Shown here: positions 36,528-44,892 of the stretch, piece after piece | Numbering within the stretch: the first letter of the stretch is position 1 | Layout of the letters: each line of letters opens with the position of its first letter | NCBI RefSeq assembly: GCF_010119975.1 | Contig: NZ_CP048222.1 | Location: forward strand, 496,001 to 560,000 | Reading direction: 5' to 3' | Length of the DNA: 64,000 nucleotides | Origin: Rhodocytophaga rosea | GTDB taxonomy: Bacteria > Bacteroidota > Bacteroidia > Cytophagales > 172606-1 | Program-made: the position numbers and the translations under genes | The notes under the pieces: generated by a model | The model's input: the letters and a program-made list of their open reading frames with translations, nothing else | The model's database searches: none | Told to the model about the DNA's origin: nothing

Positions 36528-37949
36528 TTACTCATTTGTGGAAGCAGTTTTAGCCTTCCGTTCCAGGTATTTTTTCTTATGACTTTCGTCGGCAGCCATA
36601 CGTTGCACCAGTGCCTTGGGAGTAGGCTCTATCGTAGCCACATATTTTTGCATAGAAGCCAGGAGTTCTTTAGCTTTTGCGGGATTTGTTTTTAGTAAAT
36701 TAGTCTGCTCCCCTACATCTTGTTTCAGGTTAAACAGCAAGGTATCATGCGGAGCCAGGTCTTTCACACCTAGTATACCTTTGTTTCCAGGATACGGAAA
36801 CTTAATTTTCCAGTCGCCTTTGCGGTATGCCTGAATCTGGCCATTGAAATAATACAGCAACTCATCTCCTTTGCGTTTGCCGGTTCCGGTCAGTACGGGT
36901 GTGATGTCTTCTCCGTCCAGTGGATTTTTAGGCCTGTAATTAGTGGCACCAGCTATCTTGAGGAAAGTCGGAAAAAAATCAAAATGAGTAGCCAGGTTGT
37001 CATATACCGTTCCCGCTTTAATTTTTCCAGGCCATGCAGCTACGGTTGGCACTCTCATTCCCCCTTCAAATGTAGTCTGTTTTCCCTCCCTTAATGGACC
37101 GGGCGAACCGCCTTCTACATCAAATGCCAGCCAGGGACCATTATCGCTTGTAAAAATGATCAGTGTATTTTCTTCGAGGCCATTTTTCTGTAACGCTTGC
37201 AGTACTTGCCCTACACTCCAGTCTAGTTCCTCAATTACATCGCCATACAAGCCTCTTTTAGATTTACCCTCAAACTCAGGAGATGCATAAATCGGCACAT
37301 GGGGCATAGAATGAGCCAGATACAGAAAGAAAGGCTTACTCTTATTTTTATTGATGAATTTAACAGCTTCTTCTGTATACACTTTCGTTGTATACCGCTG
37401 ATCTACCGGATATTCGGCTACTTCATTGCCCCGGATGTACGCCGTTCCCATCATGTCGTTGCTATAAGGAATACCGAAATATTCATCGAAGCCATTTTGT
37501 AAGGGAAGAAATTGTTTGTGATGCCCCAGGTGCCATTTTCCAACTATACTCGTAGTATAGCCTTGTTCTTTGAGCGCTTCGGCCATGGTTACTTCAGCGG
37601 CGGGAATACCTGTAAAGCTTTCCGGAAAAAATACCCCATCAATTCCCATTCTTCTGGGATACCGGCCAGTTAACAAGCCTGCCCTGGTCGGACTGCAAAC
37701 CGGAGAAGGGGTATAGAATCCGGTAAACTTGATTCCTTTTTTTGCAATTCCGTCAATATGAGGGGTACGGATGTCGGTAGCACCAAAAGCGCCAATATCT
37801 CCATAGCCGAGATCGTCAGCCATAATCAGCACAATATTAGGTTTAGATGCAGCTGCAAGTACGTTTTCTTCTTTCCTGGGAAGAAAAGCCGTGAGGGCTC
37901 CGGTAATTAATATGACTATTAGTATAGCCAGAATAGTTCTGGGTTTCAT
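36528..37949 (-). CDS. Sulfatase (family S1, Cys-type)
   Basis: 473 residues with a signal or anchor segment (5-22). The metal-binding start is KPNIVLIMADDLGYGDIG and the maturation site is CSPTR (Cys 85 to Arg 89), the residue converted to formylglycine. Further family motifs are VGKWHLGHHKQFLP and FTSDNGPW. The length is normal. It hydrolyses sulfate esters in the periplasm or outside. The FGE gene lies immediately downstream. A 360-base gap with a repeat separates it from the rest of the locus, so it may have its own promoter. Confidence 0.94.
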   Translation of the reverse strand: MKPRTILAILIVILITGALTAFLPRKEENVLAAASKPNIVLIMADDLGYGDIGAFGATDIRTPHIDGIAKKGIKFTGFYTPSPVCSPTRAGLLTGRYPRRMGIDGVFFPESFTGIPAAEVTMAEALKEQGYTTSIVGKWHLGHHKQFLPLQNGFDEYFGIPYSNDMMGTAYIRGNEVAEYPVDQRYTTKVYTEEAVKFINKNKSKPFFLYLAHSMPHVPIYASPEFEGKSKRGLYGDVIEELDWSVGQVLQALQKNGLEENTLIIFTSDNGPWLAFDVEGGSPGPLREGKQTTFEGGMRVPTVAAWPGKIKAGTVYDNLATHFDFFPTFLKIAGATNYRPKNPLDGEDITPVLTGTGKRKGDELLYYFNGQIQAYRKGDWKIKFPYPGNKGILGVKDLAPHDTLLFNLKQDVGEQTNLLKTNPAKAKELLASMQKYVATIEPTPKALVQRMAADESHKKKYLERKAKTASTNE

Positions 37950-37994
37950 AAGGTTTAAGGTGTGTTATTTTAATATTGTAATGAAAGTAAATAT

Positions 37995-38175
37995 TTATTT
38001 CCGCTTCACATTGCGCCGTCCTTACTTTCTTTGTCATTGCTACAAAGAAAGTAAACAATTCAACATCTAGAATTCTCGAGGCGAGAGCCGAAGAGAACCA
38101 ACGTAGTTGTCAATGCTTCCTCGCTCAGGGCTAACGCAATGCCCGCTGTTTTTTCGGGCCATCACGCATGGAATT
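37995..38175. repeat. Probable dispersed palindromic (REP-like) element
   Basis: A 12-base perfect stem, TTACTTTCTTTG (38022-38033) with CAAAGAAAGTAA (38043-38054), has a 9-base loop. It is followed by a small TCTCG/CGAGA hairpin (38074-38086) and a GCCCG/CGGGC hairpin near 38130-38150. The GC content is higher than in surrounding intergenic DNA. Bacteroidota genomes often carry similar CTTTCTTTG...CAAAGAAAG extragenic repeats. It sits between the hydroxylase and sulfatase genes and may also act as a transcript-processing or termination site. The rest of the 37950-38309 gap shows nothing. Confidence 0.5.
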
Positions 38176-38309
38176 TTGTTTTATATTTTTATTTATTGAG
38201 TTAGGTTATTTAGGTCTTCAGGCTAAACAGAATGCTATTACAGCTATTTCCAATTACTCATTGTGTTAGAAATTATACTCTTCTAATCATTAATTTTTGA
38301 TTATCTAAT

Positions 38310-39146
38310 TTATTCCGCTAGCTCGCTGCCTTTTTTGTTGGATTTGACAAGGGGATAGAGTACCTGGGAATACCAGGGATCATCCGCATAGTCTTCCAGG
38401 CCATATTGTTCTGGGTATTTACGGGTGATTTTAGCAGTGCCGAATATCACATCCCACAGGAAAAACATATTGCCATAATTTCCATGGTAATGCCCTACCC
38501 CATCCCGTTCGTGGGCGGCATGGTGGGCATGGTGGGTAGCAGGTGTAGAGATGGTCCGTTCCATTACCCAGGCAATCGGGTGTAGCCATTTGATGTCATA
38601 AAAAGGTTTGTCCCATTTGATGCTTGAATGCGCCATCATTGTGATGAGGCCTTTAATCCCTCTGGCAAACAAAGCCGGCACTCCTAAGCCCAAAAATACC
38701 AGGGTGGTCGTTACATAGGTTTGCGGAAACAAAATAGTATAGAAAAATCCTTGCCGGCTGGCCATAGCCATGCCCATATACGGGGCAGAATGGTGGGTAC
38801 GGTGGAATTTCCATAGCCATGGCACTTCATGGTGCAGGCGGTGATACCAGTACTGGGTAAGGTCGTCGGCAATACAAATGATAATGAATCCCCACCAGAA
38901 AGGCACCCAGGTAAATATATTTTTGAATTCAGGCAACACTTTAGGAAGTAGTTGCAAGGCAAAATAAGATACGAGCACAGGCACGATCAGTTTCCCGAAC
39001 AGGATACTGGCCAGGTCAACGAGTTTGTCATTGGTTTTCCATTTTTTGTACAGGCCAAATGAAAATTCCAGGATACCTACCGTAAATAAGATAGCAGTTA
39101 AACCCCAGGTATTCAGGTTTTTAAAAACAAGTGTAATGAAATCCAT
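38310..39146 (-). CDS. Sterol desaturase/fatty acid hydroxylase-family membrane enzyme
   Basis: 278 residues, several transmembrane helices. The di-iron histidine boxes of the family are all present: HRLHHEVPW, HRTHHSAPY and, near the C-terminus, HATHHAHHAAH-like boxes in TPATHHAHHAAHERDG followed by GHYHGNYG. It would hydroxylate or desaturate a lipid or sterol-like substrate with O2 at the inner membrane. It sits inside the sulfatase locus, which could hint at a lipid or sterol sulfate target, but that is only inference. Confidence 0.9.
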   Translation of the reverse strand: MDFITLVFKNLNTWGLTAILFTVGILEFSFGLYKKWKTNDKLVDLASILFGKLIVPVLVSYFALQLLPKVLPEFKNIFTWVPFWWGFIIICIADDLTQYWYHRLHHEVPWLWKFHRTHHSAPYMGMAMASRQGFFYTILFPQTYVTTTLVFLGLGVPALFARGIKGLITMMAHSSIKWDKPFYDIKWLHPIAWVMERTISTPATHHAHHAAHERDGVGHYHGNYGNMFFLWDVIFGTAKITRKYPEQYGLEDYADDPWYSQVLYPLVKSNKKGSELAE

Positions 39147-39220
39147 AATGGCTAATAAGGTTTAAGCGAATAATGATAATAAAAATTGGATGATTTGAAT
39201 CGAATGTGGATTCCGGCTTC

Positions 39221-39400
39221 TTAATTATCCACCACTTGTAATTGTTCTTTTGGCGCAGCTGCGGCAGAAGGTTCATCCTGAAATTTCTTAGCAATAAGCA
39301 AGAGTGCGCATACAGTAAGTACCGGAATCAGGTACAAAGCCAGGGTAACTAATACCTTTTTAAACAGAATGATAAAGTCTTTGCCAGCGATTGTATTCAT
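39221..39400 (-). CDS. Small single-pass membrane protein
   Basis: 59 residues from the ATG at 39400 (MNTIAGKDF); an upstream in-frame ATG at 39433 would add 11 residues. One transmembrane helix (LVTLALYLIPVLTVCALLLIA), then a short tail rich in Ala, Pro and acidic residues (DEPSAAAAPKEQ). No family recognised. It lies between a sulfatase and the hydroxylase gene with gaps of about 93 and 74 bases, so it is probably co-transcribed and may be an accessory subunit. Confidence 0.6.
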   Translation of the reverse strand: MNTIAGKDFIILFKKVLVTLALYLIPVLTVCALLLIAKKFQDEPSAAAAPKEQLQVVDN

Positions 39401-39493
39401 GGGTATAACAGTTAAATAGTTAGTTTTTTTCAAAACATGGAAGCCAGAGAACAGTAAAAATTAATTTTTTATGCTCCGGCTTCCAGTTTTAGC

Positions 39494-41080
39494 CTATATC
39501 GGGAAGAAGTATTTTTCACCGTTTACTTCTATTGTAGAATTTGTCCGGTGAGGCCAGGTGGGCGTTTGCAGTTTACTTTCCCAGGTTTTTAAATCAGCCA
39601 GCAATTCTTTTACTTTTTCCGGATGTTCGGCACACAAATCTTTGGTTTCGGAGCGATCTTTGGCCAGGTTGAAAAGCAGTTGTTTGCCGTTACGTTCATT
39701 GATATACAGCTTGTAATCTCCTTTGCGGATGGCTTTTGAATAGCCACTGCGCCAGTACAACGTTTCATGCGGAGCTCCTTGTTTCTGGTTGTTGAGGAAG
39801 GGCAATAAATTTACGCCATCATATTCCCGGTCTGTGGGCAGTTTTACTCCAGCGGCAGCCGCAACGGTAGGGAAAATATCCAGGTTACTTACCGGCAACG
39901 TATACTCTTTACCAGCCGTGATTTTACCGGGATACTTGATAAAATAGGGTACCGAATAGCCTCCTTCAAAATGGGAAAGTTTTCCTCCTCTCAAGGGTGC
40001 ATTATCAGTGCCTCTGGTATACGTAGCACCGCCATTATCGCTGGTGAAAACAATGATGGTATTCTTGTCAAGCCCTAAATCTTTCAGTTTCTGGTGAATC
40101 CGGCCAACGGCATTATCCAGACCTGTGATCATGCCATAATATACCCGTTTGGTAGAATCACTCACATTCGGATATTTGTCAAAGTCGCTTTGTTTGGCCT
40201 GGAAAGGATCGTGAGGTGCATTAAAGGGCAGATACAAAAAGAACGGATTGGTTTTATTCTGCTCAATATAAGCAATGGCTTCATCAGCAAATTTGTCTGT
40301 CAGGTATTGTTTTTCATCTACATCCTGGTTGTTTCGCACCAGCCGGTTGGAGCCATTCCGGTGCCAGGCAGCCGATTCACTCAATGCCCAGGGTAAATGT
40401 TTATCCACTACCGAAGGATCGGATTCTGGAGAGTATAAGGTTAAGCCGCTGTAAAAGCCATAATGATAATCAAAACCACGTTGCTGCGGATAAAAACCTT
40501 CTGTTTCGCCCACATGCCATTTGCCAATAATAGCTGTTTTATACCCGTTTTGTTTCAATAGTTTGGCCAGAGAAATTTCAGATTCTGGTAAGCCTTTCCC
40601 AATTTTATTGAAAGCTTCTTCATCAATTCCCGGCTCTCGTGATGAGCCGACCTTTGCTTGAAAAGCCAGTAATTTCTGCATTTGTTCCGGAGAAGGTTTT
40701 TGACCTGTATTTTGCGGTACCAGAAACTCAAAACCAAAGCGCTGCTGGTACCGGCCTGTCAATAAACCGGCTCTGGATGGGCTGCAAATAGGTGCAGAAG
40801 AATAGGCCTGTGTAAAGCGGATTCCTTCTTTACCAAGTGCATCAATATTGGGCGTTTGAACAATTTTATTCCCATAGGAAGCCAGGTCGGTATAACCCAG
40901 GTCATCGGCCAGGATTACTACAATATTAGGTTTGGTTGCTGCCTGTATACTGGCAGGAAGGCTTTTCTTACCAGGAGTTTTATCCTTGTATGTAAAAGCA
41001 GTAATCAGGAAAACAGCAAGGGTTACCGCCAGACTTAGTGCGGCAAATAGGGCATCCTTTCGTTTTTTATGAAATTTCAT
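39494..41080 (-). CDS. Sulfatase (family S1, Cys-type)
   Basis: 528 residues with an N-terminal basic region and hydrophobic segment (about 12-31). The metal-site start is KPNIVVILADDLGYTDLAS and the maturation motif CSPSR (Cys 99 to Arg 103). Other sulfatase blocks are AIIGKWHVGETEGFYPQ, TSDNGGATY and RGGKLSHFEGGYSVPYFI. Full length, catalytic residues intact. It starts 27 bases after a frameshifted small gene in the same operon. Confidence 0.94.
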   Translation of the reverse strand: MKFHKKRKDALFAALSLAVTLAVFLITAFTYKDKTPGKKSLPASIQAATKPNIVVILADDLGYTDLASYGNKIVQTPNIDALGKEGIRFTQAYSSAPICSPSRAGLLTGRYQQRFGFEFLVPQNTGQKPSPEQMQKLLAFQAKVGSSREPGIDEEAFNKIGKGLPESEISLAKLLKQNGYKTAIIGKWHVGETEGFYPQQRGFDYHYGFYSGLTLYSPESDPSVVDKHLPWALSESAAWHRNGSNRLVRNNQDVDEKQYLTDKFADEAIAYIEQNKTNPFFLYLPFNAPHDPFQAKQSDFDKYPNVSDSTKRVYYGMITGLDNAVGRIHQKLKDLGLDKNTIIVFTSDNGGATYTRGTDNAPLRGGKLSHFEGGYSVPYFIKYPGKITAGKEYTLPVSNLDIFPTVAAAAGVKLPTDREYDGVNLLPFLNNQKQGAPHETLYWRSGYSKAIRKGDYKLYINERNGKQLLFNLAKDRSETKDLCAEHPEKVKELLADLKTWESKLQTPTWPHRTNSTIEVNGEKYFFPI

Positions 41081-41107
41081 AGAGTCGTTTGGTTATAGGA
41101 TTGAGGG

Positions 41108-41514
41108 TTACTGGCCTAAGAAATTGCCTTCTACTAGCCACTGCGATAAATGAACTGGTACATATCCGGAAGCGTAATCCTTTTTCACTTCCAGATATTC
41201 CAGGTACTGGGAAACTTTATTGAAAGCAAGGGTGAGATCGTCGATAATATCGATACTGTCTGCTGCCGTGGTGCGGATAGAAAGCGTAGTTTCATTATCA
41301 GCGTGCGGGGTGCAATTTCAATCACCAGGGTATCAGTAGCATCCAGCAATTGCACAAATACTTCTGTTGCTGCATCACTTATAGATAATACCAGCAGAAA
41401 ATGATTGTCTTTGAGCCTGGTAGCTTTTTTTACAAATGGATGAAGCTGCAGAAAATGCAGGATATCATTGGATTGTGTAGAAGGACGTATATGTGTTGAT
41501 TTGATCAGTGTCAT
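41108..41514 (-). pseudogene. Small gene interrupted by a one-base frameshift
   Basis: From ATG 41514 one frame codes MTLIKSTHIRPS and continues to LVIEIAP. Just past the C4 run (plus-strand G4 at 41307-41310) the coding character moves to another frame: it reads ADNETTLSIRTTAADSIDI, continues through AFNKVSQYLEYLEVKKDYASG and ends ...SQWLVEGNFLGQ with TAA at 41108. Adding one C restores a 135-residue protein. Without it the ORF runs to a poor C-terminus at 41185. Sequencing error, a recent mutation and programmed slippage are all possible. Family not recognised; soluble, in the sulfatase operon. Confidence 0.65.
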
Positions 41515-41653
41515 GCGTGTAAAATATGAATGGTTAATAAAAAGGAATAAAGAATTACTTACAGAAATGAGTTCTGGCAAGCGCAACATCGAAATTCCGA
41601 TTCTAGAAGCATTACATTTTTACCCATGGAATTAGCTGGTTGAAGTGTTGTTG

Positions 41654-43300
41654 TTAATTGTTACGCTGACTGACTACAGCCCAATCCTGTACGCCTGCTT
41701 TTTGTGTCCAGGCAGTATAAAGACCAATCAGTTCGTTCAGTTTTTCAGGATTTGTCTGGCTTACATCGTTGAGTTCGGTGCGGTCAGCTTCAATGTCGAA
41801 TAAGCGCCAGCGGTTTTCAGGATAACTGGACACAATTTTCCATTTGCCTTGCCGTACTGCCCGGTTTCCCTGGTGTTCCCAATACAATACTTCATGTCCG
41901 GCCCAGGGCTTGCCTTCCAGCACATTCCGCAGGGAAATTCCTTCGGCAGGAGTGATAACATTTCCTTTTACAGTTTTAGGATATTTCGCACCAGCCAGGT
42001 CAAAAATGGTTGCTTGTACATCTATCAAATGGGCAGGCTGATTATTGATAGAGCCCCCTTTGATCACACCTGGCAAATAGGCGATAAATGGACTGCTGAT
42101 GCCGCCTTCATGTTCCCAGTGTTTAAAAGACTGAAAAGGTGTATTACTGGCATTGGCCCAGTTGTATTCATAGGTCACAAAAGACTGCGGATGGTCGGCT
42201 GGCAAGTTTTTCACCTGTTTGGTTACTTCAGGCGTTTGTTTCCAGAGTGGAAAGGCATATTCGTGACTTGCCCCATTATCCGACATAAACAACACCAGTG
42301 TATTCTGATCCGCACCAATTTCTTTGAGTTTATCCAGAATGCGGCCCACGTTCTGATCTACCCTATCAACCATGGCAGCAAAAACCGCCATCTTCAAATC
42401 CCAGGCATTTTGTTCCGAAGCCCGTAACTGGTTCCAGGCTGGCACCAGCGAATCTCTGGGCGAAAGCTTCCATTCCGGTTTGATGATGCCCAGTTTCAGC
42501 AGTTTCTGATACCGTTCCGAACGGATTACATCCCAGCCTTTTTTGTATTTGCCCCGGTACTTTTCTATATCTTCCGGCAATGCCTGCAAAGGAAAATGAG
42601 GCGCTGTATAGGTAACATGCAGGTAAAATGGTTTCTTTTCTGCTTTGGCTTCATCCAGGAATTTCAGGGCATAATCGGTGAATTCATTGGTGAGGTAATA
42701 GCCGTCTGGTTTTGCTTCCGTTAAGTAGTTATCCAGTTTTTGCCCATTCAGAATGAAATAATCATGTTCGCGCAATTTGAAAGGATGCGGATAAAAATAA
42801 TTGCTGGTTCCTCCGATCAGGCTGAAAGTACGGTCGAAGCCTCTGGCAGAAGGCCACTGATCTGGCTCATTACCAATATGCCACTTTCCCGACAAAGCTG
42901 TAAAATAACCTTGTGTTTTCAGTCCTTCGGCAATGGTAATGCTGTTTTTACTCAAATACCCTTGGTAAGCCGGTGATCCCAGATTCAAATTCATACTCCC
43001 TACTCCTGCCTGATGCGGATACAAGCCGGTGAGCAGCGCCGCCCGGCTGGGGCAGCAGCGGGAAGTATTATAGAACTGCGTCAGCCGCAAACCGCCTTGT
43101 GCCAGCTTATCTAAATTGGGTGTATTAATTTCAGAACCATAGCAGCCAATATCCGAAAACCCCAGGTCGTCTACCAAAATGACTACAAAATTAGGTTTGG
43201 CAGGTTTTGCTTTTCTAATACCTTCTCTCTGCGGCACCGACTGGATAAAAACGGTACTCACCAGCAATAAGGCAATAATCAAGATTTTAGGTTTATACAT
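41654..43300 (-). CDS. Arylsulfatase-type sulfatase (family S1, possibly S1_4)
   Basis: 548 residues with a signal peptide (about 4-22). It opens with KPNFVVILVDDLGFSDIGCYG and has the maturation motif CCPSR (Cys 82 to Arg 86), followed by LSGKWHIGNEPDQWPSARGF and MSDNGASHEYAFPLW. The layout, with a long insertion before MSDNG, resembles the S1_4 arylsulfatase group, whose Pseudomonas member is known to be induced by sulfur starvation. It lies 70 bases after the SusD gene, in the same transcription direction. Confidence 0.94.
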   Translation of the reverse strand: MYKPKILIIALLLVSTVFIQSVPQREGIRKAKPAKPNFVVILVDDLGFSDIGCYGSEINTPNLDKLAQGGLRLTQFYNTSRCCPSRAALLTGLYPHQAGVGSMNLNLGSPAYQGYLSKNSITIAEGLKTQGYFTALSGKWHIGNEPDQWPSARGFDRTFSLIGGTSNYFYPHPFKLREHDYFILNGQKLDNYLTEAKPDGYYLTNEFTDYALKFLDEAKAEKKPFYLHVTYTAPHFPLQALPEDIEKYRGKYKKGWDVIRSERYQKLLKLGIIKPEWKLSPRDSLVPAWNQLRASEQNAWDLKMAVFAAMVDRVDQNVGRILDKLKEIGADQNTLVLFMSDNGASHEYAFPLWKQTPEVTKQVKNLPADHPQSFVTYEYNWANASNTPFQSFKHWEHEGGISSPFIAYLPGVIKGGSINNQPAHLIDVQATIFDLAGAKYPKTVKGNVITPAEGISLRNVLEGKPWAGHEVLYWEHQGNRAVRQGKWKIVSSYPENRWRLFDIEADRTELNDVSQTNPEKLNELIGLYTAWTQKAGVQDWAVVSQRNN

Positions 43301-43370
43301 GATGCGGAATATATCGGGGTTATATTTTTTTCGTTACCAACTTTTTAAATCATTATCCAATGACAATTGA

Positions 43371-44867
43371 CTATTTATCCCACCACAATCTGGGTTCCTG
43401 GTAATTGGAAGCACCTGGCAATTGTTTGTTTAGTGATTGCTCATTCTGCGGATAAGGAAATCTTCTGGGAATTTGTCCGTTGGGATTTAAGCTGTGCGTT
43501 GCATTTACAGCCAGAGGAACTTCCGGATAGCCAGTTCGGCGGTAATCAATCCAGGGTTCAACCTGCAAAAACAGCGCAATATATTTCTGGGTAATTACTG
43601 TTTTTAAATCCTGCTGGAAATCGCCGGTCAACATAGCTTTTGCTGCCAGATAAGCTGCCCTTTTTTCAGCCGTAGCATTTGGGTCAGAAGCATTGGTAAT
43701 TACTTTATTGAAAGAAGCAGTAATAGCTTCGTTTAAGGCAATCTGCGCTTTTGGATCAGTTTGATTCAGAATTAATCTGGCTTCTGCTTCAATAAACTTT
43801 GCTTCAGGATAGGTAATAAACGCCACCGGGGATGTAGCCGACCCATAATAAGAACCGATCAGCGAAAAGGCGCCAGGAATACCGGCAATTCCTCCCTGGT
43901 ATTTGCCAGATTGCAAAGCCGTAGCAAAATAAGCCCTGCGTGGATCAACCAGACTGGCGGCATCTTTGGTACTCGGGTCAGTTACTTCATTGCCATTCAG
44001 CAGGTTTACAAAAGAAGCACCAAGCCCTACCCAACCTGGACGAGAGGTATTCTGCTGGTAGAAAGGATTCGCATTTGTCTGAGCGGCACCAAATACCACC
44101 TGTACATCTCCGGCATTAGAAGAAATCCCTCTGTATTTTCCGTCCGGTCCTCCTTCATATAGGTAAGATAAGGCTTTGGTAGCCGCTTCGGTAGGATTTA
44201 CTTTACTTAAGTGTAAGGCATGTCTGGCTTTTAAAGTCCAGGCGGCTGCCAGCCAGTTTTGAACATTTCCTTTGAATATTAAATCATCAGAACCGGGAGG
44301 CGCCGTGATGAATGAACCCGCAGGCTGACTTAAATCGGTAATAGCTGAATCCAGAATAGCCTGGATACCTTCGTACACCTGCTGTTGTGAATCGTAAGCA
44401 GGTGCTGTATTGGCACTTCCTTTTAAAGACTGGCTAAACGGTACATCTCCGAAAGAATCGGTTAAGGTACCATAGGTGAAAGCAGTCAGCACTCTGGCAA
44501 TTCCTGTGTAATAGGGTGCATTAGCAGCTTTGCTTTTTTCGATGATGATATTTAACTCATTTAAATTATTGGTGTAAAAGTTCACCCAAAACCCATTAAA
44601 CCGGCCAGGAATGGAAGTATAATTATCATTAGAGGTAGCATCTCCGTTAGAACCGGCTGTCTGTTGTACAACAGTTGCAGCTAATAAGCCAGCATCCAGG
44701 CCTAAATTATAAGCAAGTGTACCTTGTGCACCAGTCAATATCACGCTTAAAGGAGCATCTGCAGGCGCATTCGGATTTTCATTCACTTCCTGAAGCTCGC
44801 AGGAGGAAATGACCAACATCATCAGGGCAAGAACAACTATATAGATAGGAAATAATTTCGTTTTCAT
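43371..44867 (-). CDS. SusD/RagB-type nutrient-binding outer-membrane lipoprotein
   Basis: 498 residues from the ATG at 44867; a start at 44921 would overlap SusC and add a non-family extension. The lipobox is VISSC; CELQEVNENPNAP follows. The body is SusD-like (the second SusD family, PF12771-type): QGTLAYNLGLDAG, RFNGFWVNFYTNNLNELN, and a TPR-rich helical scaffold with FTYGTLTDSFGDVPFS. It forms the lid of a SusCD importer on the cell surface. The lipobox Cys is its only cysteine. The gene starts 26 bases after SusC. Confidence 0.93.
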   Translation of the reverse strand: MKTKLFPIYIVVLALMMLVISSCELQEVNENPNAPADAPLSVILTGAQGTLAYNLGLDAGLLAATVVQQTAGSNGDATSNDNYTSIPGRFNGFWVNFYTNNLNELNIIIEKSKAANAPYYTGIARVLTAFTYGTLTDSFGDVPFSQSLKGSANTAPAYDSQQQVYEGIQAILDSAITDLSQPAGSFITAPPGSDDLIFKGNVQNWLAAAWTLKARHALHLSKVNPTEAATKALSYLYEGGPDGKYRGISSNAGDVQVVFGAAQTNANPFYQQNTSRPGWVGLGASFVNLLNGNEVTDPSTKDAASLVDPRRAYFATALQSGKYQGGIAGIPGAFSLIGSYYGSATSPVAFITYPEAKFIEAEARLILNQTDPKAQIALNEAITASFNKVITNASDPNATAEKRAAYLAAKAMLTGDFQQDLKTVITQKYIALFLQVEPWIDYRRTGYPEVPLAVNATHSLNPNGQIPRRFPYPQNEQSLNKQLPGASNYQEPRLWWDK

Positions 44868-44892
44868 GAGAATTGACTTAATAAGAGCATGA

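Noticed and set aside
37843-38058. 71-codon minus-strand ORF overlapping the sulfatase start
   Set aside because: It is a different frame of the sulfatase gene continued through the repeat hairpin; no family resemblance.
41646-41657. Second possible Cys run (TGT TGT TGT TAA) on the plus strand
   Set aside because: Only three codons, no in-frame start codon before an upstream stop, and on the opposite strand to the operon. It is the chance complement of bases next to the sulfatase stop codon.
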